Positions 1-12,723 of a stretch of 64,000 nt of DNA are shown here, piece after piece. Every line of letters starts with the position of its first letter. Within the stretch, counting starts at the first letter, position 1. The DNA is from Sipunculus nudus (lineage: Eukaryota; Annelida; Sipuncula; Golfingiida; Sipunculidae), in NCBI GenBank assembly GCA_026874595.1, contig CM049322.1, positions 43,402,840 through 43,466,839 of the forward strand, read 5' to 3'. A program made the position numbers and the translations under genes. Below the pieces are notes generated by a model, which ran no database searches, was not told where the DNA came from, and saw only the letters and a program-made list of their open reading frames with translations.

Positions 1-44
1 TTTTTTGAGGGTCCCTTCGACTTCGACACAACGAGGTTTCACTG
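1..44. mobile_element. Right end of a pogo-like MITE, truncated by the window edge
   Basis: The bases ending GAGGTTTCACTG followed by TA match, in inverted form, the end of the element at 59070 (CAGTGAAACCTCGTTGTGTC). The segment also shares GAGGGTCCCTTCGACT with the right half of that element. TA after the terminal CTG fits a Tc1/mariner-pogo target site. Confidence 0.6.
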
Positions 45-2348
45 TATATATACACAATTTCAGCACTCAAATTAATCAGATTTATCGCTATTTTACCTTG
101 GTGAGAGTATAGCTACACCAACCGCTAACAAACCTACGAAACAATATCAGTTTGTAGATTAAATGTTCAAAAACAGGTTTCAATCGCAGGCTTCGCATAT
201 CAAGTTTAAGAAATAGACGGAGAATTCTTTCAACTTATTTTTCAGCAACTTCCTAAAAGGGCGACTGCAAAATCCGCTTTGCTTAATCGTGCAATGGGAT
301 TTTAAACAACACGTTTAAATAATGTACCTGCTCAGATTTAGATTTTTCCTTGACGTATGGCTGAATCGATGACTTAGTGATACTGGTAGAGTTTGTACAG
401 TTGTTCAGTTGGTAGAGTTCACAAACTCATTTAAAATGTTTTGGATATCATATCATATTATACATATTCCATTTGACTGCGAAAGTATTTTTCTGTATAT
501 ATGTTATATAAGTATGTCTACATTACCCACATAACGTGGATGTACCTAAGTTCTGTACATTGCAAATCTGTACATGGGCATTACTAAAATCAACTTGCTA
601 GAACACACAACTTTGGAACATTAATTAATAAACTACATCCAAACAAAAATATTCTGGGAAAAAATAATAACATTTCTCAAACAAAACTTGCCAGAAGCAA
701 CGTTAACAGTAACAAAAAGAGATATGTTATTCAGAACAGACATAGAAACCTTATCACTTGATGTCTTTACTAACATAGTCATTATAATAAAATATTATAA
801 ACATGTACAAAAGTGTAACAAACAGGAACCAGTGTTACATTAATTTTTGAAATTCCTTTCAAATAAATTGGATATGGAAGCAATAACAATGAGAGAAAAG
901 GCGGGGGGGGGGGAGGAATACTGAATAAGTAAATAAATGAGCAAAAATTCATGCGACTATAAAAGATCTTTAAAAATAGGGTTATCCAAAGACCGCCCCA
1001 ATCTATTAACAAAAGAAGCAGATATTTAAAGAATCACAGTCATGATGACATGCATGTATATCTATTGTAGGTCATCTATAATTAAATTTAGCATAAACTG
1101 GAAACCGGAAATAATAATGCGAATAGCGTGAGATACATATGTGTGTATATATACTGGCATATATATGTATTTATATATATGTGTGTATGTTTCTGAGTAT
1201 GCATGTGTAAATTTTTTATAGGTTAATATGTGGACATATGCAAATATATGTACATTTTGATAGTAAATAAAGGTTTCGACCCATTTACCTATATACAATA
1301 TGGGTACAAACATATTTGTACATGTGTCTCTTAAATAGCACAGTCGTTGATGAAGGAAACGAAAAAGTTGTAAATTATACATTGAAATCTGAGACGACAA
1401 GAAAGAAGAATTAAAAAAAATCAATAAATTTGTTGTTGATTTTCTTGCATTTGTTTCATCTTGCAAAGTTGACATTTAAGTCGACGCTCACCAGCAGTTG
1501 TGTAGCCATTAGGAAACATTATGCTCCCGGAACGACATACATAAAAATCTAAAGAGCTCTTCATTTTCAAAGGCTGGCTCAGTTACACTAATGGATGCAA
1601 ATCACGATTGGCTGTAGGACAAGGCAGGGAGTATTTTTACATACCGGGCGGATAGTGTTCATGTGGAGTTTTTTTTTAAATTAACCACTACAGCCTAGTT
1701 CCAGATCATCATTAGGCATACAATAGTTATGTTGTGAAACGACAAAATGTTAATCTCAAACGCTGGTTTGAGGGTATATTTTGATATCTAAAAAGGAGAT
1801 TATGAAAAAAAAAATAATAAACGGAAACGCATAAACATGTTAGGTATATTATGGAAATAATTCATGTTTAAAAAACATTACAAATTATTTTCAGTTTCCC
1901 CTTTGTGTTTTCTTTTCCTCCTTGGTTTGGAAGGATTTACATTTTCATCTTAATGTTTCATTTGCCTTAAAATGTGTTATTTAATTACATTATCTGTGAG
2001 AAGGGTATGTAAAATTGTTTTACGTGAATATCTTTTTCATGATAACCTGTCTCAGAAGAAGTGCAATTTTACTGACTAATTATTTTATTGAGGGAATGTT
2101 TGAGGGATCAAGACAAGAATAAATAATTAATGTTTTGCATGTTACAATTATGGCCACTCCCTCTGAGTCTTCTAGTATTCAAACATTAATAGTCAAAATT
2201 AGATATCAACATTTTTTGTACGAAGCTGCTATAAAATTAATTCAGCTCGCTTTATATTCAATTTTTCTTCTAAATAATATAATATAACCTTGATGTAAAC
2301 GCTTGGAAGATAAATTTGCATGTAGTGAAAAAAAAATTATATATATAT

Positions 2349-2388
<40 letters not shown>

Positions 2389-5300
2389 TATATTTCACGT
2401 AAAAGGGTGGAAAATATAGTTCTTTGTATATTCACATTATTATCAATTAGTCTGCAAAATATTGCCACGATAATTACGTTCTTTAAACATTAATATCATT
2501 ATCAATATGTGTGCAAAATATTGCCATGATAGCGCACGGGTTTTATCTTGAGATTAGACGCTGAGCTACCGTGTTGAACTTAAAGTCCTAACTTAAAAAA
2601 AGTCTGCAAAAATATCAATGGAATGAGGAAATTCCATGTCGGTCGCACAGGGCGGAAGGCCCCGTGGCTGCTAAACCATAAACATTATCTCTTGTCTAGT
2701 TAGGAATATTTACGGACCGAAACAGTGCCGGGTCAGATGTACATCCGGAGTCTGAGGTCTGTAGGGTTTTCTCTCCGTGCCGGTTTTGGACAGGTATCTA
2801 TAGACATACAAGCGCAGTTCAAACTAAATTTCGTTTATCTAGTGATTACTTGTTTATGCGAGCAGTTATTATCAGGTTCAATGGAAGTACGTTTTCTGTA
2901 AAACGCCCTCGTTTTCGTAACTAAACGAGTTGGAGAAAATTCAGAACAAGCAATTGCCCGGATAACCGGATTTATATAGACATTGTAGCACTGTATTGTA
3001 AATTTTAGCATTGTGCCTAACAAGTATTAAAACTGTTTGTATTTAACTAGTAAAATGAGAAATTGACTTTGCATTGTGGGAAGTTCTTTACTCAACGTTA
3101 TAAATTGTATTTTCTTCAAGGGAACTGTTTTACTTCAATACATTATTTAACTATATCCAAGATCTCACAGAGCTGTCATGATGTGATATCCCTATGTAGT
3201 TCAGATGCTACCCCGATGTCACCCGATGTCACCCGATGTCACCCGATGTCATCCGATGTCACCTGATGTTTCTTCGATTACTTAAAACAAATACTAGGGA
3301 GGTTGTGTGGCTTTGATTGATCTGGAACACCAATGACCCATCCGAGAAATCGGGGAAACGTCGGGATAATTCGGGGAATATATTGAAATATAAAGAGAAA
3401 TCGAAGTGACTCCCGATTTTTACCGAGGTCTACCGATCTATGCTTTCTGACGTTTCTTTGATCTCTGTTCTCGTTTCCTCGACGTTACTCGATGTCTGGA
3501 TCACTGTGTTTAACAAACGTCCCCTCGGGGAGACCCGAAAACATTATCGGCCAAGTTTAAGTCACGTATTACGAAATCATCAGAAAATGAGAGATAATTT
3601 TCGGATTTTTTGGATCATTATGTTCTAATGTAGGAAACAATTGAGCCATGTCAGAACCATTAGAAATTAATACTCAATTTAAAGTTTAACCTACTTACGC
3701 TTGCAAAGCCATCGACAAGGGGAAAATGAAAGCCAGTAAGAGGGAGGATAAAGTATTAACTGTGACAACCAGAGTCGATTTATACTAGCTGTCATGTTAA
3801 AATACGTTTCTCCGACATACTATCGACATACTTTACAGCATAAGTCTGCAAATATTGAAAAAAAAAAAACAAGATTGAACAAAAAGGGTAATTCGTCAAG
3901 CTTTGTAAGGAGACAATGACCATCTAACACTTCTAGTGAAACAATGACTGTTATATATGATGAGAAAACAGGTTTTTTTTTGCAGTTAAGACATATAGAC
4001 ATAAATAATTTTAAACAGGCGTTTGTATTTGTGAAAAGACGCTGTTCCTAGCGGTAACTCCTTTAAGAGGCGTGTAGAAAATTAAACGTATAAAAGATCA
4101 TATTTTTCCTTCTTTCACCGGAGTGCTCAAACTGTTCTGTCATTGTCATGTATTGAATCGAAATATGAGGGCTTCATATTTAATAAATGAAGATGGCCAT
4201 CCTCTGACATTTTGTATATTCTGCTTCATGTACAACACTGTTATCATCTAATGGACATGCCTTACTTAACATACTAACTTGCCCACGCCAGAGCGCATCT
4301 ATCCCCAAAGAAATAAAAAAAAATAATAAAATTACTTTCCCACGAGTTTGACGTAAATGATGAATAATTGTGAACTCATTTTTCATTTAATCTGCTCTTG
4401 TCCCACCGATGCACAAAGTATGGACATTAACATAAGTAGACAAAAACCTGGTACTTATCAGTACTATGGTTTTCATCCAACAGGTCATCCTGAATGTTTA
4501 ATAATCTTAACAATAGTATTACAGGTTATTGGGTTTATATTGTTATCCGAGAATATAATTAATTTCCAGAGAAAATCAACTTTGGGTCTCCATCACGCGC
4601 GTGATCAACCTAGTTTTGGCCTATGCAGTCCGCGAGTGCTCTCGGCTCAAGCTGGGGTGATCGTCCTTTCCTGCTATCAGCTCTTAGGCTGCTTCCAGCC
4701 TGACACCATACGGAGGCTAAGCATGCAGTCATCTTAGGGAGCTATGACAACTATAGCAATATTCAGCCTTTGACGCGCTATTGGGCAATCATAATTGGGA
4801 TATTTGACAACTCTATGTTTTCACTGTAATGTAGCGCTTCAACTATAGTTGAAAGACATGATTGTTATATTAAATATTTAATGGAATTTGAAAAATGTGA
4901 TTTTAGATTAGGCAGGAATCGGAGGAATGCAATTAAATGAGTTTACATTACAATGAAGAATCACTTTCATTTTTTTAAAGAGAAAATCGAGTTTCAGGAG
5001 GAGGTGAAAGAAATAAACACTCACTTTCAGTTGACAGGAAACAAAAGAAAAAGAAATGGAAAATATTTTCCTAAACAGTAAATTCCTTAGAAAGTTGATT
5101 TTTCCCTTAAATAGAGGCCGTTGAGATTATTTTAAAAAGTCGGTGTTCAGGTTAGAATTCACTTTCAGAAAAAAATATTGCGAGAGACAGTTGATTTTCC
5201 TGTTAGGATATAGGATTACACACGCCATAAAATCGCTTCCCATTGAGATTTTGCGTCTTCCGAACGCCTTGTCTCGGGATCCGGTTACCTTTCAAGTAAA

Positions 5301-6150
5301 CCCTCAGGTTAAGTCGTAGTAAGCCTTGTTTAATTAAAGTATCAGGTTCTTTTCCATGTTGGTAGCGGCCATTTCAGCCATAGCTGTGCAGCCACTAAAT
5401 TGGGCCATATCTTCACAAGTTGCCATGGAGACTGCTCCAACACGCCAGACCGCCTCGTCTATACTCTAATGGGTATTGTGTTACTCAAAAGCTTTTTTTT
5501 TAATTTTAACCGAGTTCTCTTGATTTCGCTCTGGGCTTCTGTTATTTTATAATGTCTAATTTTAGTTATTTTTTTAAACTTATTATCAGTTTGTTTATTC
5601 TCTTAATTACCAGGAAAAGATATTGTTTATATAAAAGAGTTATCGCTTCCAACGAACAGTTCTGATTCATTTAAAAAATATATGAACAACCATGTGATTA
5701 ATTATTAAAAATGCAAATCCTTTAAGCAGTAATAAAATTATATATAACCCAAATCCGACATCAAGGTGTTACGCATGCAACATCATAATAATATAAGGTC
5801 AAAATGATTCCCAGACACGTTTAAATTGAAGTTGTCAACTTCTTGAACGAAAAACGTAAATGAATGTCTCTTGCATTGTATGTGACTCTGCTTTAGGATG
5901 TGGGCTTTACACGCTAGACTTAATTAGCAAAAAGCTTAATGAATCGATCTGTACTTTTATTGACGCAGCCGCAGAGTTAATAAAATTAACTTGTAGAAAA
6001 CCTATATTTATAGTCTAGCGGTCATCGCCAAGTTCATTTCATCAGCACTTCATTACGTGATGTTTTATAACTAATGGGTAAAACAGTCAAATATATCAAG
6101 AATCCTGTCGTTACCTTAATTACACTTATTTCACTGAATGTGAATACAGA

Positions 6151-6153
<3 letters not shown>
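45..6153. other. Gene-free region downstream of the nAChR gene
   Basis: No supported gene. Holds poly-G/C near 902-913, an (AT)n tract at about 2339-2391, an 11-bp tandem repeat at 3208-3262, and two more GC-rich, complex blocks (about 4575-4745 and 5220-5465) that could be conserved non-coding DNA. Open frames here are short or AT-driven and lack codon structure. Confidence 0.5.
3208..3268. repeat. 11-bp tandem repeat (CCCGATGTCAC unit)
   Basis: Five to six head-to-tail copies of an 11-base unit, with a few substitutions in the last copies. The flanking 3330-3440 region is also rich in degenerate CGAT/TCGGG words. A short open frame across it is only the repeat being read through. Confidence 0.8.

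Positions 6154-6230
<77 letters not shown>
6154..6230. repeat. Compound (AT)n(AG)n microsatellite
   Basis: About 40 bases of AT dinucleotide directly followed by about 34 bases of AG dinucleotide. Simple sequence, probably length-variable. Confidence 0.95.
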
Positions 6231-6232
<2 letters not shown>

Positions 6233-6564
6233 TAAGTATCTGTGTGATAGGGGCCAGAATGAAAATTGTACTTTTAATAAAGTTCTAAAAGAAGTGTAAT
6301 ATCTTCTAATTAGGAACTTCTAGGAACAGATAGGAAAAGAACTTCAAGATAAATATTTATTTCGATCATTTAATTCGAAAACTCGCTGACATTGGTAAAA
6401 TTGTAAAGTAGATCAATTTCATAAAATGTGATGTATTTAAAGATCCTAGAGGCGTCTTTATTCGACATGTGTCTGCAGCAGAGAGAGGAAAATGAAGGGG
6501 GTGAGCTTTGTGTTTATGATCTCAGTCAGCGGTCTGCGCCGAAAAAAATGTCCGAATAGAACTT

Positions 6565-6845
6565 GAACAGGAAACGTTCTGTGGCTCAGGGGTAGAGCAC
6601 AGGACACAAAGCCGGGAGATTGTGATTTCGAATTTCAACCGAGGCGGTCTGCAACCAGGGTGAGCGCTCTGCAGGATTAATGGGAAGGCCGTGCCCACGG
6701 CATTTTCCACTAAAGAACGATTTCGCCTTTCGGGGTTTCCTCGGCGATATGATCCAGCAATGGACACGATAACCCACTTAGGGCCCGCAGGTGCAGTAGT
6801 CACCGGGCCTGGTTGAGGCCAGGAAAAAAAATTGGAGGAAGCGTG
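6565..6845 (+). mobile_element. tRNA-derived SINE, copy 1
   Basis: A tRNA-like head has an A-box-like TGGCTCAGGGG at 6582-6592 and a B-box-like TTCGAAT core at 6627-6633. It is followed by a body shared with the copy at 30161 (CAGGGTGAGCGCTCTGCAGG then TTAATGGGAAGG). The tail around 6725-6760 (CGCCTTTCGGGGTTTCC) is shared with the minus-strand copy near 47.95 kb. The A-rich stretch near 6820 may be the 3' end. Boundaries are approximate. Open frames inside are SINE sequence, not genes. Confidence 0.8.
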
Positions 6846-7857
6846 TGATACTGCACTGTCACGTAGTCTGAAAACGAGTTAAGTTAGCATAAAAATGGAG
6901 GCGCTTACCTCCACCAAAATATATTGAAAAAAAAAAACAAACAAAAAGAAAAACGTTCTGTTATATAAATAATGCATAAGCAATTATGGTATCACACTCC
7001 GCAGTCAAATAAATACATCTGTCAAGGTAATAAATGTGAATGATGCTCCACGAAGACAAGAATATACATAAAAAGTGGGAATTTACGTTAGAATACATGC
7101 CTTTAATTAAACGCAGTTTTGAACTCAAGACATTGTTATTCCGTTGTAGCTGGTCCATTATGTACCTTTCTAGACTTACAATTAGAAGTAACCTGGTTTA
7201 ATAACACTATTCGTACATAATATTGTACATAAACTGAGTTTACAAAATCACATGAACAAGTATATAACAGTTATTTGATTTCATAACCGGTACTGAAATT
7301 TCGTATAATTTTGCCCCAAGTAATTTTAATTTGTGTTTCTGTCTATTTAATTATCATACTCCGGGGTTCCGATATGTTTCTAGTTCGTCAAATCCTTTGT
7401 AAAAATCTCATAATCTTAGGAGGAAAATTTCCCTTAACACTGTTACCACATGTAACTGTATACTTTGTACTACAATGTCATATGCAAATAGACCACTGGC
7501 TTCCATGACTCGTCACCTGGCACTAGACCTGTTCTTAACTGTCATCCAGAACTAGTAATGGCTGTGATTGAAAGCAAAATAAATATAATTTTGGAATGTC
7601 ACAATTAACAAAGTACTTCGAAAATTTAAAGAATACCGTTGATTTCACCCGAATCATACCAATTCGAAAATATGTTGTGTTCGCCTGTGTTCACAACTTT
7701 CTTTCAATCTCAGTGTACGATATGGAATTTTTTATGCAGATGCAAAATATTTCCATTGCGGTCCAAAAATCAAAAGACCAAACATTTGTTTGCTTTGCAG
7801 ACTGGATAACTCTCATTTTAAAGGTACAAAAAAAAGGATGTCAATCGACACATCGGT
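6846..7857. other. Spacer between the SINE and the nAChR 3' end
   Basis: AT-rich sequence with only short open frames that show no family resemblance. Nothing else recognised. Confidence 0.5.
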
Positions 7858-7861
7858 GGGT

Positions 7862-7867
7862 TTTATT
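7862..7867 (-). promoter_or_regulatory. Candidate polyadenylation signal of the nAChR gene
   Basis: AATAAA on the minus strand, about 90 bases past the stop codon. It is the first canonical hexamer I found downstream of the gene. The 3' UTR would be about 110-120 nt. The cleavage site is not verified. Confidence 0.45.
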
Positions 7868-7957
7868 ATTTTCTATTACTTCTTATTCAGGTAAGCCCAG
7901 AAGCAGATTCGATAACGTACGGTTTCATAGATAAAACTGCAAAGGATTTCTTTGCTT

Positions 7958-8592
7958 TTAGGTTACTTTTGGCGGGTTAACCATCTCCTCTTCTTGGTCT
8001 AGATACGCCCGAGTTAAAGGTTGAAATAAAAGCAAAGTAGTGACCATGATTGCAATAAAAAACAACCAGAAGAAAAGTCGATCAACGACCTCAGCTACAT
8101 GGTTCCATTCTCGAGAATACTTATCCTCCATACTCTCCTCTCTAATCTCCTCCTTCCCAACTGTCTTTCCTGTATCCTTTTTTACCTTCTTTGAATAAGA
8201 GAATTCCACTTTATACCGTGACGCCATATCGTCTTTTCGCTCTTTCTCTCCGTTTTGGTTTGGTTTAATCCGAAAATCAGGACAACCGTTTGCGATTCTG
8301 CTGTTCAGCTTTGCCGAACCATTCATGGCAGCTAGTAATCCCACTTGTATTCCTAAGTTCGGTGGTGGTTTCTTTTTCATGTGGAAATTTGCATATTGCG
8401 ACCATCCTCTTCTCGGCGTGATCTCGCGATACTCGGGACGAGACATGCACATCACGCGGGCGGTGTAGTCCAGTATGAGTTTACGTACCCACGCGGGGAC
8501 AGGTCGGTCGTTGACGTGATGCAAATTTAACACTAACACGGTTAATACCATAGAAACCGTTGTAATCGCCATCGTACATGTGAGGTATATAC
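7958..8592 (-). CDS. Exon 6 (last) of the nAChR subunit: M3, cytoplasmic loop, M4, stop
   Basis: Begins after TCTTTTGTAG and completes the Gly298 codon. M3 reads G-I-Y-L-T-C-T-M-A-I-T-T-V-S and leads to L-N-L-H-H. The cytoplasmic loop is about 135 residues, rich in Lys, Glu and Arg. M4 follows V-V-D-R-L-F-F-W. The stop TAA is at 7960-7958. The C-terminal tail after M4 is about 20 residues. A second acceptor 42 nt upstream (exon start 8634) keeps the frame open and would add 14 residues before M3. Confidence 0.95.
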
Positions 8593-8671
8593 CTACAAAA
8601 GATATAATATATCTAAGATAAAAAAAACACATACCTACAAAAGGTAATATATATCTATAATAAAACTACCA

Positions 8672-8728
<57 letters not shown>

Positions 8729-11700
8729 CTACCGGAAACACAAATGAAAAGAGACAGAGGTAGCGGTAGGCTGTTTCAGATATTTATGATTTTACTCAAC
8801 CGCAAGAAAAATGTTTATGATAGCGAGGAGGTCAATGAGTTTTCATTTGTATTTTATTTGAGTAATACCACAATTTACTTGAGAAATCATGCAATTTTAT
8901 GTTTTATATTCATATAAAACTTAGTATTAAAGACCGATTGATCATTGAGAAAGACGTATTGTGTACGAGTGATCTATCGGGCTTCTGAGTTCACAGGTGA
9001 ACATAATTATATCAAAAATAAAATCATGTGATTATTAATAACACTTATTCATCATGATTTTGAGAATATGTTTATAATTTCCTTTGCTATACCGATAACA
9101 TATCGTGTAATTCTGCAGTTTTTCTTTATATTCGCAAAGGTTTCGAATTCTCGATATTCGCGAAATGATTAAGATCGCGAGAAAGGAAACCTTCATTCAC
9201 AGTTGAGCAGTTATTTATGCAATGAAAAAATTAGTCATTTCAAATGTATTGACAGGTGAGTTGTCCATAAAACATCTGCTGATCATGGATCAATCTAATA
9301 TGTGCATGGAATTGGGATCAGCCGAGAAAAACACAGATTATTACTGTCGAAACATGAAACAGGTTGTTGAATGGATAAACCCCAGTCATAATTACAATTA
9401 GTTAAGCAAAAGAGGAAACTTTAGTGTCAAATTATAATCATATGCGTGAAATAAGTAACCGATAATAAAACCTCGCAAATCAACGAAAAAGGAAATGTCG
9501 TGGAATTTAAATTTCGCTAATATTAAGCCAAGCTGATTTTTCTTTAGTTGTAAAGTTACTCACCTAAAAGTGGAATATGGTCCGAAGTTTTTGGAATACT
9601 GTCCGTAACGTTGAGCAGAAAAATTCTGAAAGACAGTAAAACTACCACGCCGATCTGGACCTTCTGTGCAGGCGTACAGAAGAATATGGACAAAAGCAGT
9701 ACTGACGTCATAATACTAGGCAAAATCACATTCATGATGTAGAACGTGTAGCGTCTGCGCATGCGTATAATGAAGGCAACATTAGAAAATCTTTCATGGG
9801 GGCAACAGTCGAAATTGAACTCGTTTCGCTCCACTTCGGTTTTAACTATTTCCCATTCTCCATTAGATTCGTAGCTATCTCTGTTAACAACTGTAGCTTT
9901 AGTGGTCAGGTTCATCTTTGCGGTGTGGTAAGACCAGGCCCCAAACACTAGCCGGCATTCCTGTGTGTCAAAGGGATAATAGGTGATGTCCACTTCACAG
10001 ATGGTTTTAAAGATTCCCCCCGGTTCCCAGTGGACTCGCCCCTCTGACGTCACCATGGCTCTGAAGTGGCCGTACTCTCCGTAAATCCCCTCCGCGCTGA
10101 AATGCAAAGCCAAGGTATATAAAATTAAAACGATTTGGTTTATGTTGCAACAAATTCACGTAAATCACAAAGTTTACCCTTGGGACTGGCGAAACATGGT
10201 CTTAATTGTCACATGGCCTCTTTAGAAAGGTCAGTTATAACAAACGATTCCCGTTTTATTCAAGGTTATAATAAGTTATAACGTTCGTTCTCAGTAGAGA
10301 TCATGGGGGAATTTATCTCCTACACGTATGAAAAGGAATCAGAATATATATTTGTGTATTTGGACAACAGGTCTATAGGTTACGTTTCTTTATTCTTGCA
10401 TTTTTGGGCAACTCAGTTGTCTTAAACTACAGTGCTTGGAAAGGCGGTCCATGCATCGTTTTAGTGACGTCATTTTATGGGAACGGCGCCGTACGGACCA
10501 CTCACAGAGCGATTCGAAAAATAACCGGGAAGTCTGACCACATTGACGTGGCCATACTTTACACATGTGTACACTCCATTGCACTGTCATGCGACTGATG
10601 GTTTTTGCCGTTGCCACATTAAAAAAACAAAAAAACGGATGAATGTGAATATAGCATAATTCACGGTGGCAACCACTAATATGTCGAAATTGAAATGTCG
10701 GTATATCAGTATGCTTCGTTTAGGTAGAAAATAACAGTTTTGTATTAGACATTTATGAAGTACAAATATACTGCCCTTATTTGTCATAATCAGTAAGGTA
10801 CTAGATCACAATACGATATATATGTTATAGATAGTATAGGTCATTGTGACAATATAAAACAAAATAGTTGATATCACTGCTCTATATACCGACTATATGT
10901 GTACTAAGAGGAGCATAAACAAAGGATATCAACGTTAATGTACTCCCTCGGGTATGTATAATGGTAATATGAAAGAATGACCATCTTGCGGAAAATTAAT
11001 AGATCTGTCTACAAATTATCATTACGAGAACACGGCGAGAAAATGGGTCAAAGTTCATATGTACGACCTTGACCTACCCATTGATGGAGGCAAACTCTGG
11101 TCGCCATATTTTATTTGCTTCGACGACAATTTCCGGTATGGGATAAGAACTGAGGTTCCAGACCAGTCTCTCATCGACCCATTCCTGAAAGAAGTAATTG
11201 CATGTATTGTGGGTGATAAATAACGAAGCGCCGAAGGTAAAATCCGTGAAATTGAGGCATAATTTTCCTACGAGAAAAATAAATGGTATAATAATCTAGG
11301 ATAACGATTTCTCTGCTTTAACATTGTTATTGATATCCATGGTGTCACTTCCTATAATGTTTACTATGTGTTATTATCTTTGGTACACTAGCACGGTACC
11401 ATGTACAAATACATAAATGAGGTATTAAGAATGATCATACCAGAACTTACCAGAACTATTAGACCCGTAGATGTGAAGACCTGGCTTCTCAAATCCTATT
11501 GTAAACAATTATCATATTTAATTAACGATATGCAATACTTAATTCTTTTCAGAAATCCTGTAAAAAGTGAATAATGTTAAACATACTTTAATATGAAAAA
11601 TGAGGTTGATACGAAATAATGATATTATTGTTAAAACAATAAGCTAATTATTATTATTATTATTATTATTAAAACTGAGTATTCAATTTCAAAAGCAGGA

Positions 11701-12658
11701 CACTGAGTAGTCGTAGCTTTCAATATATTTCTGCATTTTATATTTATACAGCACCTCTTCATACATAAGCGTTATCACCTTACATGTGGCCCAATTAAAA
11801 CTTCTAATATGCTAGCAACACACATGTCATGAAAGAAAAAAAATCCCATATAATTTTTTTTTAAATAATGAACTCTCGAGGTCATGCCGAATAATACTTA
11901 GCGCACTTTTTGCATAAACTCAATGACACAAAAAAAATAAATAATTTTGATATAACTTAATATAAAAGTGCTGTGAGTACTAATTTAAGTTTTGTTCAAG
12001 TATCCAAAAGAGAAACCATTAAGGTGTAATACTGACCAGTTCCTGTATCTGGAGTAGCGAGAAACCAATGGTGACCTTGACCGTGTTGGACGAGTCCAAG
12101 ACAGGTCTGGCAGAGGGGTGATACCCCTGGAAGAGTCTATCCATCAGCAGCTCCTCGGAAGAATGGTTTCGGATGATGGGTTCTAAGATTAAGATAAAAT
12201 CGGGTTTTAACCACATCAAATACATACAGTTGTGATATTATGGTGAATATTATTATTCAATGTCGTATAGGTGTTATGTCATGTGCTTTTCGTTTTCCAA
12301 GGAGGTTATGTTTTAACCGATATCTGCTTGCTTGTTTGTTTGACTGTCAATTAGCTTGATGAAGTAATAACTGTTTAACCACTCTCGAAAAGGGATAGGG
12401 TTTGACTATATTTTTTGTTTGGATCAGAATATCTCCCTCTTTCTCTCTTTTCTGTGGAAACATAAGACGCTGAAGAGATAATGGTTCATACAAAGTTCAT
12501 ATCAGCATATCGGTATGACCTGACTGCAGTATATAATCTCTGGCGAAAACGTCTAGATATTGAAGTAGAAATAACCTCTCAAACTCTGGCTTAAATATCA
12601 GTGAGCTACCGTTATATAATAAATACTGTGATACTGTGGATCAAAGTGGTAAAATAAA

Positions 12659-12723
<65 letters not shown>

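Noticed and set aside
1062-1475. 137-residue minus-strand ORF
   Set aside because: AT-driven, rich in Tyr, Ile and His from TATATA-type sequence. No domain, no splice evidence.
4357-4737. 126-residue plus-strand ORF
   Set aside because: No recognisable family; composition changes half way and no supporting exons.
6575-6640. Functional tRNA gene
   Set aside because: Degenerate arms and a shared non-tRNA body show a SINE.
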